Below, piece after piece: positions 26,152 through 35,381 of a DNA stretch of 53,133 bases (its first letter is position 1; the number at the start of each line of letters is the position of its first letter). Made by a program: the position numbers and the translations under genes. Where the stretch lies: the NCBI GenBank assembly GCA_029262815.1, contig JAJCYS010000027.1, positions 1 to 53,133 of the forward strand, in the 5' to 3' direction. Source of the stretch: Deltaproteobacteria bacterium. Its GTDB lineage: Bacteria > Bdellovibrionota > JAJCYS01. The notes beneath the pieces are model-generated. The model was given only the letters and a program-made list of their open reading frames with translations, had not been told where the DNA came from and ran no database searches.

Positions 26152-26743
26152 TGAGAGCCTCTAGCATCCATAAGGGCAAGTTTTTAGTTGGTTGCGCGTG
26201 TTTTGCCTTGAACTTATAAGAAATTGTTTTTGTTTGAGTGCCGTTATTATTTTTCGTGTTTGGTGATGTGTGAGAGAGGTTTTCTTGCATCGCATATTTT
26301 TGTCCTGCTTCATTATTAAATGCAATTTTAAATTTACCTTGAGCCATGCCAAGGATTACAAATTCATTTCCCGTAGACATTTTTTCTAAAAATAAAACAA
26401 CATTTTCTCCAAGGGTGAATTGAGGTGCGCCAGCAACGCGAAGGGAATATTTTCCTTGGACACTGTGTCCAATAGTGCGGACAAAAATATGCTTGGACAG
26501 GTTTTTGGATGATATCGCTTCGGGTTTATATTGGTTGGTAACAGAAATTCGAATGAGGTGCTGTGTGAGCGCGTTATTGGGTTGGTTTACAACAGAAATA
26601 TGTTGAACACGTCCTTTTATAATCGTGTGAGCTTGTTGTGCTAGGTTTGCGATATTAAGGTAAGGCATTGTTGTTGCAGATGTGGAAACAGGTGATAGCG
26701 ACAAAAGGATAATGCCGCAAAATAGTGAATTGGGTTTCCACAT
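26132..26743 (-). CDS. exported protein that accompanies matrixin-like genes
   Basis: 203 residues from ATG 26743, which follows AGGAGGG; a longer frame to 26815 adds unconserved sequence. The signal peptide is CGIILLSLSPVSTSA. The mature part has the pattern IIKGRVQHISV (strand), HIFVRTIGHSVQGKYSLRVAGAPQFTLGENVVLFLEK and VILGMAQGKFKI, which I recall from small exported proteins encoded next to matrixin-type proteins in deltaproteobacteria; their function is unknown to me. The C-terminus is low-complexity Asn/Thr/Lys-rich. Its 3' end overlaps the matrixin-like gene, arguing for joint expression and perhaps complex formation. Confidence 0.6.
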   Translation of the reverse strand: MWKPNSLFCGIILLSLSPVSTSATTMPYLNIANLAQQAHTIIKGRVQHISVVNQPNNALTQHLIRISVTNQYKPEAISSKNLSKHIFVRTIGHSVQGKYSLRVAGAPQFTLGENVVLFLEKMSTGNEFVILGMAQGKFKIAFNNEAGQKYAMQENLSHTSPNTKNNNGTQTKTISYKFKAKHAQPTKNLPLWMLEALIEKYAN

Positions 26744-26756
26744 AATATGTGCCCTC

Positions 26757-27395
26757 CTACTGAAAAAGTGGATAGTCAATATCAAACCACAGATGAACCA
26801 CTTGGTCTTCCCCAAAAGGATCTTCCATACTCATGAGAACGCCTAATTTTAGCCCACTTAAGAACATGAACCCCATACCCAGGTTGGCTGCCGCCCTGAA
26901 GATAGACTCTGTCTTTGTCTCAGTTTCGACCTCAACGCCATTGACAATATTCTCAGTTGCCTCGTTGGGCGTAGATAAAAAATGCCCCCAATATCCTAGG
27001 CCGAACAAAATATAGGGATAGATTGTTGGAAAATGAAAATAGTATAAAAAATCAACTAAAACAAAGAAAGATAGGTCACTCACCTCATTGGCGCTAAAGA
27101 CTTTGCCCACGGAGGGGAAGCCTAAACCTAGACTTGGTTGAAAACTAAAATGGTCATTTAGGATGATATTGGGTCTCAGGCCTGCGTAGCCATCAATATC
27201 CACGTTCCCGATTGTCAAAAAGTCGTCTCTGGATTGGCCTGGATAACCCACTTCAATTGCGAAAAATGGAACAAGTTCGAAATCTAGCGCAAAGAGGCTA
27301 GGGGAAATACTGATTATGAGAATTCCTAAAGCAGTACAAAGCTTTTTGTGTATAATAGGGGCAAAACCAAAAAACGGTTCACCGTGAGTGACCAT
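26757..27395 (-). CDS. probable outer-membrane beta-barrel protein
   Basis: About 212 residues, no family identified. A hydrophobic segment ([17 protein letters not shown]) followed by [15 protein letters not shown] suggests a signal peptide and a beta-barrel. The rest alternates aromatic and Gly-rich strands ([54 protein letters not shown]) and ends in aromatic Phe-Gln. The start is uncertain: ATG 27395 or 27404 are the only usual start codons, and both are nearly head to head with mreB (ATG 27411). A minus-strand TATAAT at 27403-27408 would begin transcription at about 27396, which would make 27395 leaderless. First gene of the group 26757 to 24751. Confidence 0.6.
   Translation of the reverse strand: MVTHGEPFFGFAPIIHKKLCTALGILIISISPSLFALDFELVPFFAIEVGYPGQSRDDFLTIGNVDIDGYAGLRPNIILNDHFSFQPSLGLGFPSVGKVFSANEVSDLSFFVLVDFLYYFHFPTIYPYILFGLGYWGHFLSTPNEATENIVNGVEVETETKTESIFRAAANLGMGFMFLSGLKLGVLMSMEDPFGEDQVVHLWFDIDYPLFQ
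27351..27356 (+). promoter_or_regulatory. candidate -10 element for mreB
   Basis: TATAAT on the plus strand, 54 bases before the mreB ATG, inside the 5' coding end of the divergent beta-barrel gene. The -35 region at 17-18 bases upstream is weak. Confidence 0.4.
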
Positions 27396-27410
27396 AAGGA
27401 CCATTATACA

Positions 27411-28520
27411 ATGGAAGCCATCGAATCAAATACCGAGCCTGTAACAAAAATTTCTACGGCCAAACCGTGGTGGAAACGAGCCTCTCGTTTTGCTCGATCG
27501 TTGACAGGTGCTTTTACGACTGACTTGGCGATTGATTTGGGGACAGCCAATACATTGGTTTACGCACGCAACAGAGGTGTTATTTTAGATGAGCCTTCGG
27601 TTGTGGCTGTGAATGTCAAGGTGAGACCTGGGAACTCAAAGGTTCTTGCTGTTGGTGCTGAGGCCAAGAGTATGTTGGGACGTACGCCAGGTAACATAGT
27701 TGCCATTCGACCCATTAAAGATGGTGTGATTGCGGACTTTGAAGTTGCGCAATACATGTTGAAATATTTTATCCGAAAGTCTTTTGACTCTGTGTTTTTA
27801 TTTCGTCCTCGAATTGTTATTTGCGTGCCATATGGTATTACGCAAGTTGAACGTCGTGCAGTGAAAGAAGCTGCCCAAATGGCGGGTGCACGAGAGGTTT
27901 ATTTAATTGAAGAACCTATGGCTGCTGCCATTGGTGCAGGGCTACCTATCTCTGATGCTACTGGTAACATGGTTGTGGACATCGGTGGTGGAACTACTGA
28001 GGTCGCAATTATTTCTTTAGGTGGCATTGTTTATAGTGAATCTATAAAAGTTGCGGGTGATCAGTTTGACGAATCCATTATTACGTACTTGAAGCGTCAA
28101 TATAACCTGTTGATTGGTGAGCGTACGGCTGAAAATATTAAAATCCAAGTGGGTAATGCTGCGCCTTTGGACGATTTAGAGACGATGGCTGTGAAAGGAC
28201 GAGACTTGGTAACAGGATCGCCCAAGATTATTACCATCAGTAGTGAAGAAGTGTGTGAAGCTATTGCGGATCAAGTGAACAAGGTTGTGGATGCGGTGCG
28301 AAAAGCGCTTGAGTGTTCACCCCCTGAACTGGCAGCTGATATTGTAGATAATGGCATTGTGCTGACCGGTGGAGGTGCATTGCTGAGAAATCTTGATGTC
28401 ATTCTCAGGGAACGTACAGGGTTGCCTGTGATGATCTCAGAAAAGCCGTTGACGTGTGTGGTGCGGGGATCAGGTCGATTGCTCGACGAACCCAAACTCA
28501 ACAAAAACCTGTTATCTTAA
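27411..28520 (+). CDS. mreB: rod-shape determining actin homologue MreB
   Basis: Bacterial actin that organises side-wall peptidoglycan synthesis. 369 residues from ATG 27411, which follows AAGGA at a good distance; an earlier in-frame ATG 27348 lies upstream of the likely promoter. Phosphate-1 motif [12 protein letters not shown], phosphate-2 [18 protein letters not shown] and adenosine motif [13 protein letters not shown] are intact. An N-terminal extension of about 35 residues, including a basic amphipathic stretch ([12 protein letters not shown]), precedes the fold and could bind membrane. mreC and mreD do not follow; the next gene is the UvrA paralogue. Confidence 0.96.
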   Translation: MEAIESNTEPVTKISTAKPWWKRASRFARSLTGAFTTDLAIDLGTANTLVYARNRGVILDEPSVVAVNVKVRPGNSKVLAVGAEAKSMLGRTPGNIVAIRPIKDGVIADFEVAQYMLKYFIRKSFDSVFLFRPRIVICVPYGITQVERRAVKEAAQMAGAREVYLIEEPMAAAIGAGLPISDATGNMVVDIGGGTTEVAIISLGGIVYSESIKVAGDQFDESIITYLKRQYNLLIGERTAENIKIQVGNAAPLDDLETMAVKGRDLVTGSPKIITISSEEVCEAIADQVNKVVDAVRKALECSPPELAADIVDNGIVLTGGGALLRNLDVILRERTGLPVMISEKPLTCVVRGSGRLLDEPKLNKNLLS

Positions 28521-28572
28521 TCCCTCCCGACACAGCCTCCATATTCTGTCATCGAATTACTTGTCTTGCACA

Positions 28573-28597
28573 ATTCCCGACACGCGTAGCGGGGAAT
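28573..28597. repeat. ATTCCC...GGGAAT hairpin between mreB and the uvrA-like gene
   Basis: ATTCCCG at 28573-28579 and CGGGGAAT at 28590-28597 form a small palindrome followed by CCAC. This resembles the REP-like ATTCC-loop-GGAATCCA element at 48.25 kb. No T-run follows, so it is not a clear terminator. Confidence 0.4.
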
Positions 28598-28646
28598 CCA
28601 CAACAAATGAAACCTATTTTCCACAAAATAAGGTATATTTTTTGAG

Positions 28647-31394
28647 ATGGCCTCCAATATTATCTTAAAACAGGTTCGGCAACATAATTTAAACATTTCA
28701 AATCTGTCATTGCCTATGCATCAAGTTGTGGGGGTTACTGGGCCTTCTGGTAGTGGAAAATCTTCACTCGTAGTACACACCCTATTTGCTGAAAGCCAAC
28801 GTAAGTATTTATCTTCTCTATCAACTTATCAGAGACAGTTTTTTGAACGATGGGCGCGTCCTAAAGTCGAGGAAATTCACAACTTAGGAGCCAGTTTATA
28901 TGTCGGTCCAAAGAATAATATTAAGAATGCACGTGCGTCTGTAGGAACCACATCAGGGCTCTATCCATTATTTGCAAATTTATTTGCGTATTATGGCAAG
29001 CGGGTGTGTCCTAAGTGTGAATCTGACGTGTATGTCCATACGTCTGAAAGTTTTTTTGAGGCTTTGAAAAAAGATAAACCTCAGTCTCCGGTTTGGGTTG
29101 GTTTTCCGCTTCACTTTGTTAAGGACCCCAAAATTTTTAAGGAAGAAGTCAGCTTATTTTTGAAACAGGGTATGGATCGGTTATGTTTGCAGTCCTCATT
29201 GCGAAAAGGGGATTATAAAATTGAAAATCTGATGGATCCGGGGCTGCTCCAGAATTTGCCTGGAGCTGAAGTTGTGTTTTTGATTCAATTGGATCGGCCT
29301 GAAGGGCTTGAGTCCTGTGAAGAACTATTTCGATTGGTGATGGCATTTTCACCACGTATTGCTTTGTTATATCCAGAGCAGAAGAAAATTTCTTATGTGG
29401 CCATTCAAGAAGTGTGCGCTCAATGTGAGGAACCCTATGGAACGTTGTTGCCAGAGCATTTCAGTTTTTACTCCAGCTTAGGCGCATGTCCAGGGTGTCA
29501 AGGATTTGGGGCAAAGCGGATCATTGATGTCAAAAAATTAAGTGCTGAACAAGATTCAAATTTATCCATCGAAGATGGTTTCTTCTCTTTCTTTGAATCC
29601 CCTAGATTAAAGCGCTTTAAGCAAAGGTTGTTAAACTTTTGCGAGAAACACCATATTCCGAAACATGCCCCTTGGTTTGGATTATCCGAGAGTCAACAGG
29701 ATTCCGTGCTTTACGGTGAAGGCCGATTCGGTGGTCTAAAAGGGTTTTTTAAACGACTTGAGGAAAACAAATATAAGATGTGGGTTCGTATTTTTCTCAA
29801 CCAACATTATAGCGAAGTGACTTGTGACCGATGTGATGGATCGCGATTGATACGGAAGTCTGGATTGGCTACTTTAAATGGCTTAACCATTCAAGAGTTG
29901 ATGGGTTGCTCGATAGAGAAGGTGCAGGATTGGTTACACACGTTGCTAAAATCTCGATCGTTCATAACTGAAGCAGCAGATCCATTGATTGCAAGATTAT
30001 CTTTATTGATGAAAATGGGCGTTGGGTATTTGCCGTTAAATCGAGCTTCGAAGACTTTATCTGGGGGTGAGGTTCAACGGTTGTCTTTGATTCACCACAT
30101 TGGAACACAACTTTCAGACACACTGTATGTTCTAGATGAGCCGAGTGTTGGGTTGCATCCCAAAGATTGTGAGCATGTCGTTTCAGCCTGTCAGGCACTG
30201 GTCAAGCAAGGTAATCATGTTTTGATGGTGGAACATGATGAATCAATTTTGAGTTCTTTGGATCATGTGGTTGAGTTGGGACCTGGGAGCGGGAAGCAAG
30301 GAGGTAAGGTTGTATGGCAAGGCAAATCATCGGATTGGAAGGAACGACGATTTAAAGGGCGAGAGAAAATTTTAGTGGCACACACTCGCAAAAAAAATGT
30401 GATGGCCATCGAATGCGCAACGGGTCACAACTTACAAAATGTAAGTTGTGAATTGCCCCTTCAGTCCCTGGTGGGTGTGTGTGGTGTGTCAGGTTCGGGG
30501 AAAACGAGTCTTATTATTGAAACATTGGTGCCGTATTTGGAACAAAGCTTTGGACAAACGCCTAGTGTGGTGCCATTGCCTGTATCTGATGTCAATTTTT
30601 CTGTCGAAGCGATTTCGGATGTCCAGTATATTTCGCAGTCTTTGCCGATAAGAAGCTCTCGCGCAAACTTATTGACCTTTTCGGGAGCAATGAATGTGAT
30701 ACGGCAAGTTTATGCTGCCACGCCCGAATCACAAAAAAAGAAATTTAAGGTGGGGCACTTTTCATTTAATAGTGTGTTGGGGCAATGTCCAACTTGTCAG
30801 GGTGCAGGGGAAGTCGTATTTGAAATGGTCTTTATGGAAGATCTGCGTGTACCGTGTGAACAATGCCGTGGGTCTCGGTATAAAGATGAGGTGTTAAAAA
30901 TCCAATATCAAGGTCACACAATCTCAGATATTTTAAAATTGACGGTGGATGAGGCCGCTGAATTTTTTGAGCACGATGCCCGTTTGACACAGATTTTTTC
31001 AATCCTTCAAAAAGTGGGGTTGGGTTATTTGGCTGCAGGGCAAGGGATCCATACGTATTCTGGTGGGGAGCTGCAGCGACTTAAAATTTCACGTATTTTC
31101 ATGTCCCCAACACGACGTCCGGTTTTATATGTACTGGATGAGCCTACGACGGGGTTGCACCGAGGTGAAGTAGCTCAGTTACTGCGGCTATTCCGAGAGT
31201 TGATTGAACTGGGACATTCGGTCATCGTGATTGAGCATCATGCTGAAGTGCTCGCGCATTGTGATCATTTGATCGAGTTGGGTCCCGTGGGTGGAGATGA
31301 AGGCGGTAAGCTGATTTTCCAAGGCCCTGTGTCGCGTTTTGTGAAGTCAAAGAAAAGCCCTACCGCACCTTTTGTATCACCCCTTACTCAATAG
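28647..31394 (+). CDS. divergent UvrA-family ABC ATPase
   Basis: 915 residues, two ABC modules head to tail as in excinuclease subunit A. First Walker A GPSGSGKSS at 32-40, second GVSGSGKTS; signatures LSGGEVQRLSLIHH and YSGGELQRLKISR; Walker B LYVLDEPSVGLHP and LYVLDEPTTGLHR. Zinc modules with paired Cys (CAQCEEPYG...CPGCQGFG; CPTCQGAG...CEQCRGSRY) are present. Several stretches nearly invariant in UvrA are altered: the D-Q-S-P-I-G-R-T-P-R-S-N-P segment reads SQSLPIRSSRANLLTF and the LSGGEAQR signature has Val. The UvrB-binding region is poorly matched. It may be a UvrA2-type paralogue rather than the housekeeping subunit. It sits alone between mreB and the converging gdh gene. Confidence 0.8.
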   Translation: MASNIILKQVRQHNLNISNLSLPMHQVVGVTGPSGSGKSSLVVHTLFAESQRKYLSSLSTYQRQFFERWARPKVEEIHNLGASLYVGPKNNIKNARASVGTTSGLYPLFANLFAYYGKRVCPKCESDVYVHTSESFFEALKKDKPQSPVWVGFPLHFVKDPKIFKEEVSLFLKQGMDRLCLQSSLRKGDYKIENLMDPGLLQNLPGAEVVFLIQLDRPEGLESCEELFRLVMAFSPRIALLYPEQKKISYVAIQEVCAQCEEPYGTLLPEHFSFYSSLGACPGCQGFGAKRIIDVKKLSAEQDSNLSIEDGFFSFFESPRLKRFKQRLLNFCEKHHIPKHAPWFGLSESQQDSVLYGEGRFGGLKGFFKRLEENKYKMWVRIFLNQHYSEVTCDRCDGSRLIRKSGLATLNGLTIQELMGCSIEKVQDWLHTLLKSRSFITEAADPLIARLSLLMKMGVGYLPLNRASKTLSGGEVQRLSLIHHIGTQLSDTLYVLDEPSVGLHPKDCEHVVSACQALVKQGNHVLMVEHDESILSSLDHVVELGPGSGKQGGKVVWQGKSSDWKERRFKGREKILVAHTRKKNVMAIECATGHNLQNVSCELPLQSLVGVCGVSGSGKTSLIIETLVPYLEQSFGQTPSVVPLPVSDVNFSVEAISDVQYISQSLPIRSSRANLLTFSGAMNVIRQVYAATPESQKKKFKVGHFSFNSVLGQCPTCQGAGEVVFEMVFMEDLRVPCEQCRGSRYKDEVLKIQYQGHTISDILKLTVDEAAEFFEHDARLTQIFSILQKVGLGYLAAGQGIHTYSGGELQRLKISRIFMSPTRRPVLYVLDEPTTGLHRGEVAQLLRLFRELIELGHSVIVIEHHAEVLAHCDHLIELGPVGGDEGGKLIFQGPVSRFVKSKKSPTAPFVSPLTQ

Positions 31395-31492
31395 TTTAAA
31401 GCCTTATTATGAAATCCCACGCTGGTGCATGTGTTGGGGATGACAAGGTTTTGCGTAGTGTATTTGTGTGTGTCAAGAAGAATAATTAAAAA

Positions 31493-32782
31493 TCAAGGAA
31501 AGGTGCCACGCCAGGTAAACGCTTTGATAACGCGCTGAATGCCAACCATGAAGGCGGCAGTTCTGAGATCCGTTTTGCGTCGTTGAGATTCGTGAAAGAC
31601 TCGCTGGACGGTTTCACTGACGGTGTTCCAGAGTTTGTTGTTCACATCTTTTTCAGACCAAAACATGTTTTGGAGATCTTGAACATATTCAAAATAACTG
31701 ACGGTTACTCCACCCGCATTGGCAAGAATATCCGGGATGATGGTGACATTTTTGTCACGTAAGATTATATCTGCATCACGGGTTAAAGGGCCATTGGCAC
31801 CTTCAGCAATAATTTTGGCTTTAACTCGATCTGCATTGTCTTTTGTGACGATGCCAGACACAGAGGCTGGGATAAAGATATCCGTTTCGAGTTCGATGAG
31901 CTCATCGTTTGTGATGTAGTCAGCTTCTTTATATCCTTCAAGAAAGGTATTTTCTTTGACGTAGTTTTGGACGTCTGTGATGTTTAAACCATTGGGATTA
32001 TAGAGTCCGCCTTTGACATCGCTGACAGCAATGACTTTGCAACCTAGTTTTTTGGCTTTTGATGCAGAGACGCTTCCAACATTTCCAAATCCGTTGATTA
32101 CGATTGTGGTGTCTTGGTTTAACTCCATATCGAGGTGTTTAGCGGTTTCAATGATGGTGTAAATGACGCCACGCCCTGTGGCTTCTAAGCGACCCAGGGA
32201 ACCTCCGATTTCTACAGGCTTGCCTGTGACCACACCGGGAACAGCGTGTCCTTTTTCAAAAGAATATGTATCCATGAACCAAGCCATGACTTGGGCATCT
32301 GTTCCAATATCAGGGGCCGGGATATCGCGGTCGGGACCAATGAAGGAGTGAATCTCGCTACAATACCGTCGGGTTAAGGCTTGTTTTTCCCGATCAGAGA
32401 GGGCCATAGAATCACATCGTACGGCACCTTTTGCACCACCCAGTGGTAAGGAGAACAGAGAACATTTGTATGTCATCAACATGGCAAGTGCAGCAGTTTC
32501 ACTTAATGTGCTATCAGGATGGTACCGGATACCCCCTTTTGCTGGGCCGAGTGTCATACTGTGCTGCACACGGTATCCATCAAAAAATCGAACATCGCCA
32601 TTATCCATCCGGACTGGCAGTGTCACCACTAGGGCGCGTCGCGGTTGGATCAGGCGATCAATGAGTTCATCACTGAGCCCAAGTTCTTCAGCTGCTTTGA
32701 TGACTCCTTTGGCACTTTCTTGAAATAGTTCTGAATCTTCCCAGATGTGGCTACCGTTCGTATAGTCTTGCTCTTGTTTCAT
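31493..32782 (-). CDS. gdhA: glutamate dehydrogenase (Glu/Leu/Phe/Val family)
   Basis: 429 residues; oxidatively deaminates glutamate to 2-oxoglutarate, probably with NAD. Motifs: RVQHSMTLGPAKGGIRYHP with substrate-binding Lys, PLGGAKGAVRCD with the catalytic Lys region, PAPDIGTDAQVMAWFMD, TGRGVIYTI and the Rossmann GFGNVGSVSA. A fairly strict match to the 415-430 residue catabolic class. Family members active on leucine or phenylalanine cannot be excluded. It is transcribed towards the uvrA-like gene, with a 98-base convergent gap that shows no strong terminator. Confidence 0.92.
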   Translation of the reverse strand: MKQEQDYTNGSHIWEDSELFQESAKGVIKAAEELGLSDELIDRLIQPRRALVVTLPVRMDNGDVRFFDGYRVQHSMTLGPAKGGIRYHPDSTLSETAALAMLMTYKCSLFSLPLGGAKGAVRCDSMALSDREKQALTRRYCSEIHSFIGPDRDIPAPDIGTDAQVMAWFMDTYSFEKGHAVPGVVTGKPVEIGGSLGRLEATGRGVIYTIIETAKHLDMELNQDTTIVINGFGNVGSVSASKAKKLGCKVIAVSDVKGGLYNPNGLNITDVQNYVKENTFLEGYKEADYITNDELIELETDIFIPASVSGIVTKDNADRVKAKIIAEGANGPLTRDADIILRDKNVTIIPDILANAGGVTVSYFEYVQDLQNMFWSEKDVNNKLWNTVSETVQRVFHESQRRKTDLRTAAFMVGIQRVIKAFTWRGTFP

Positions 32783-32874
32783 AATTTTATATTCGGCACA
32801 TTAAATAAGGTTTATCAATCCGAGGACCCTGTCTATAGAGTAGTCCTTCCAACGCCAATTTACCAAGGTTACCC

Positions 32875-34089
32875 TTATTTTCCACGAGTTTCTACCTCAA
32901 AATTGTTTTCCTTCAACAGGGATAAAATTTCTTCTTCAGGGGTTTCACCATCCGTTTCCAAAATAAGTTGGATTCGTGTTCGGTTGTACTGTTCTTCAAA
33001 TAGGAAGCGATTCTGATAAATCTGTATTATATTTACGTTTTTTTGATGTAGCAGTTGCGCTAAGGTGTTTAACCGTCCAGGAGCATCATCCGAAAGAATG
33101 TCCAGCCGTATAATTCGTCGCCATTTTGCTAGTCCATGATGAATAATTTTTGATAAAGAGGTGGTTTGAACATTCCCACCACTGAGGATCAAGGTGACGT
33201 TTCTGTACTTTGAGGAGACTTTGTCCTCAATTAATGCAGCTAATGGGGTAGCCCCGGCTCCTTCGACCACCAAATGACCTTGTTCGAGTAATTGCACCAT
33301 AGATTGAATTAAAGATTCTTCGCTCACGACTAAAAAGTCATCTACATAGTTTTGGGCAATTTCATAATTCTGAGCACTGACTTGAGCGATTTTTAGAGAA
33401 TCAGCAATAGTGTTTGCAGGCGGGGTTGTAGATTCAAGTGTTTTACTGTGATAGGCCATGTAAAAAGGCGAACAAACTTGAGGTTGCACGCCAATTACAG
33501 CCACTTTTGCCTTTTTTTCTTTGATTGCAGTGGCAATACCAGCAAGTAGGCTGCCCCCACCTACGGGAACCACAATGGCTTCCGTATCAGGATTTTGCTC
33601 TAATATTTCGAGTGCGATTGTGCCGGCGCCCGCAATCATGGCAGGATCTTCGTATGGATGAAAGAAAAGCTTACCTTGCGTTTCTGCGAGATATTCTGCT
33701 TGAGACAGTGCGTCCTCGAACGTATGACCATGTGTGATGGTAGTTGCGCCATAGGTTTCAACGTAACGCTTCTTCAAACTGGACTCATCCTCAGGGAGGA
33801 TGGTCGTTAAGTTGCATTTCACGATCGCGGCTGATACTGCAGCTGCTTGTGCATAGTTGCCATAGCAGGGCGTAATCACGCCTCGTTTTTTTTCTTCAGG
33901 GTTTAGCTGCAAAAAACGATTTAATGCGCTTCGGAATTTAAAACTGCCCGTTCGTTGAAATGACTCGCACTTGAAATAAATTTTGCGGTTGAATTGGCTC
34001 GAGAACGTGTTGGAGAAAATTAAAGGTGTGACTGTAATATGCTTAGCTGTTGTAAGTTGCGCTCGGGAAATATCTTTGATCGAAATCAT
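32875..34089 (-). CDS. threonine dehydratase with C-terminal ACT domain
   Basis: PLP enzyme converting threonine to 2-oxobutyrate and ammonia. 404 residues: PLP lysine in GSFKFRSAL (Lys51), a Gly-rich phosphate loop VPVGGGSLLAG, ILSGGNVQ near residue 305, and a C-terminal ACT-type regulatory domain (about 330-400: RLDILSDDAPGRLNTLAQLLHQ). This architecture matches the roughly 400-residue class of IlvA/TdcB enzymes. 2-Oxobutyrate can feed isoleucine or propionyl-CoA, the latter linking it to the methylcitrate genes. It lies 92 bases ahead of gdhA on the same strand. Confidence 0.9.
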   Translation of the reverse strand: MISIKDISRAQLTTAKHITVTPLIFSNTFSSQFNRKIYFKCESFQRTGSFKFRSALNRFLQLNPEEKKRGVITPCYGNYAQAAAVSAAIVKCNLTTILPEDESSLKKRYVETYGATTITHGHTFEDALSQAEYLAETQGKLFFHPYEDPAMIAGAGTIALEILEQNPDTEAIVVPVGGGSLLAGIATAIKEKKAKVAVIGVQPQVCSPFYMAYHSKTLESTTPPANTIADSLKIAQVSAQNYEIAQNYVDDFLVVSEESLIQSMVQLLEQGHLVVEGAGATPLAALIEDKVSSKYRNVTLILSGGNVQTTSLSKIIHHGLAKWRRIIRLDILSDDAPGRLNTLAQLLHQKNVNIIQIYQNRFLFEEQYNRTRIQLILETDGETPEEEILSLLKENNFEVETRGK

Positions 34090-34251
34090 TGCATTCTTTA
34101 GGGTTGAGTGTACTCGGAATAGGAGAGGTTTAGGAGCCTTTTCTTTTCCCGGTTCTTCTTTTCTTACCTTAACATCTTACTATAGATTATCGCGTGGCTG
34201 TGTTGTGGACAAAAAGTCCCTTTTTTAAAGAAATTTATAGGTTTTGAATTC

Positions 34252-34267
34252 TGTCAAAATAATGACA
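34252..34267. promoter_or_regulatory. palindrome upstream of the gsp sigma-54 promoter
   Basis: TGTCA-N6-TGACA, a perfect 5-bp inverted repeat centred about 70 bases before the predicted transcription start of gspC. Its place and symmetry suit an enhancer-binding protein site, as sigma-54 promoters require. No such activator gene is in the window, so the link is inferred. Confidence 0.35.
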
Positions 34268-34305
34268 CTTTGCAAAACCCTCAATTTTATTAGACAATCT
34301 AGTGT

Positions 34306-34321
34306 TGGCATAGAGATTGCA
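34306..34321 (+). promoter_or_regulatory. sigma-54 (RpoN) promoter of the gsp operon
   Basis: TGGCATA-GAGA-TTGCA matches the -24/-12 consensus (TGGCAYR-N4-TTGCW) at every defined base with exact spacing between GG and GC. Transcription would start near 34332, giving a leader of about 50 bases before GTG 34383. It lies in the 293-base gap between the divergent threonine dehydratase and gspC. The rest of that gap holds a palindrome at 34252-34267 and a weak GGAC/GTCC hairpin with a T-run near 34207-34226. Confidence 0.7.
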
Positions 34322-34382
34322 ATACAACAGTGTAGATTCGTATGCCTTTAGATTATTCACGCGGCTGATAAGGAAACAAACA

Positions 34383-35381
34383 GTGGCTTTTTGGTCAAAA
34401 AAGAAAGTTGAGCTTACGCCTGAGTCGGTTCCAGAACCGCCTTCTGAACCAAAACATGAGAAAAAGGGTGGGAAGGGTTACTTTATATCTCGTTGGTTAC
34501 CTATTTTAGTGCCTGTGTTGCTAGGAATTTTTTTAGCAGATATTGCTACAGATGTTACAACGTACTTGGTTCACGAGTTACCTAAATCAGTCCGAATACC
34601 CAGACGTACTCGACTCGAAGGCACGGTGGAAAGTCAATTAAAGCGAAGTGTGCTATCTGATTTGGTTGCAAGAAATTTATTCGATCATACAAATTTTGTG
34701 CCTGGACGGCAGAAGCCTACCAGAAGAGACGATAAACTTGATCCAGCGAATGCGACGCCATCTTCGCTGCCGTATACCGTTATAGGGACTCTTGTGTTTA
34801 CCGATGCATTTAAGAGCATCTGTGTTCTAGCCAAAGGACGTGATCTCAAGCAATATTTTAAAGATGATCCCCTCGAATCCGGGTATAAAATTTGGGGCAT
34901 CGAACGAAGAAAAGTATACATCCACAACTTAAGAAGAGGGGCCCTAGAGTACCTCGCTTTGAAAGACAAGTTGCCTGATACACGTGTCAAAGGGGCGGGC
35001 TCTATTGCCTTGCCAACAGGGCCAGCTAAAGTAGATGGCATTAAGACATCCGGAGATAACAAATTCTCTGTGGATAAAGGATTTTTGAAGAAAAAGCTTG
35101 AGGGACAAAATCTCTTGAATCTACTTTCTCAGGCACGAGCCGTACCCACCCCAGATGGATTTAAACTTGTGGCAATTGAACCAGGGAGCCTCTACGAAGC
35201 AATAGGACTTGAGCAGGGAGATGTTATTTCAGGGGTGAATGACAAGCAAGTGCGAACACAGGCCGATGCGCTACTCTTGTACAACCAGTTTAAATCGGGT
35301 ACATCGCCATCGATTAGCCTACATATCAAACGTGGGGGAGAGAAGACGACCCTACAGTATGAATTGGGAGATTTTAAATAA
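34383..35381 (+). CDS. gspC: type II secretion protein C (inner-membrane, PDZ)
   Basis: Bitopic protein linking the inner-membrane platform to the secretin. 332 residues from GTG 34383, preceded by AGGA; a longer TTG frame from 34317 is excluded because it begins within the sigma-54 site. There is a short Lys/Glu-rich cytoplasmic part, a membrane helix (WLPILVPVLLGIFLADI), the HR domain (about 80-170, LVARNLF...YTVIGTLVF) and a C-terminal PDZ domain (about 245-330, VAIEPGSLYEAIGLEQGDVISGVND). The stop overlaps the gspD ATG (TAATG). Confidence 0.9.
   Translation: MAFWSKKKVELTPESVPEPPSEPKHEKKGGKGYFISRWLPILVPVLLGIFLADIATDVTTYLVHELPKSVRIPRRTRLEGTVESQLKRSVLSDLVARNLFDHTNFVPGRQKPTRRDDKLDPANATPSSLPYTVIGTLVFTDAFKSICVLAKGRDLKQYFKDDPLESGYKIWGIERRKVYIHNLRRGALEYLALKDKLPDTRVKGAGSIALPTGPAKVDGIKTSGDNKFSVDKGFLKKKLEGQNLLNLLSQARAVPTPDGFKLVAIEPGSLYEAIGLEQGDVISGVNDKQVRTQADALLLYNQFKSGTSPSISLHIKRGGEKTTLQYELGDFK

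Noticed and set aside
34207..34226. intrinsic terminator GGAC-AAAAA-GTCC followed by a T-run
   Set aside because: The stem is only four pairs and no plus-strand transcript is known to end there; too weak to list as a terminator.
34317..34382. upstream TTG start for gspC
   Set aside because: It falls within the -12 box of the sigma-54 promoter; GTG 34383 has an AGGA ribosome site and gives a normal cytoplasmic N-terminus.
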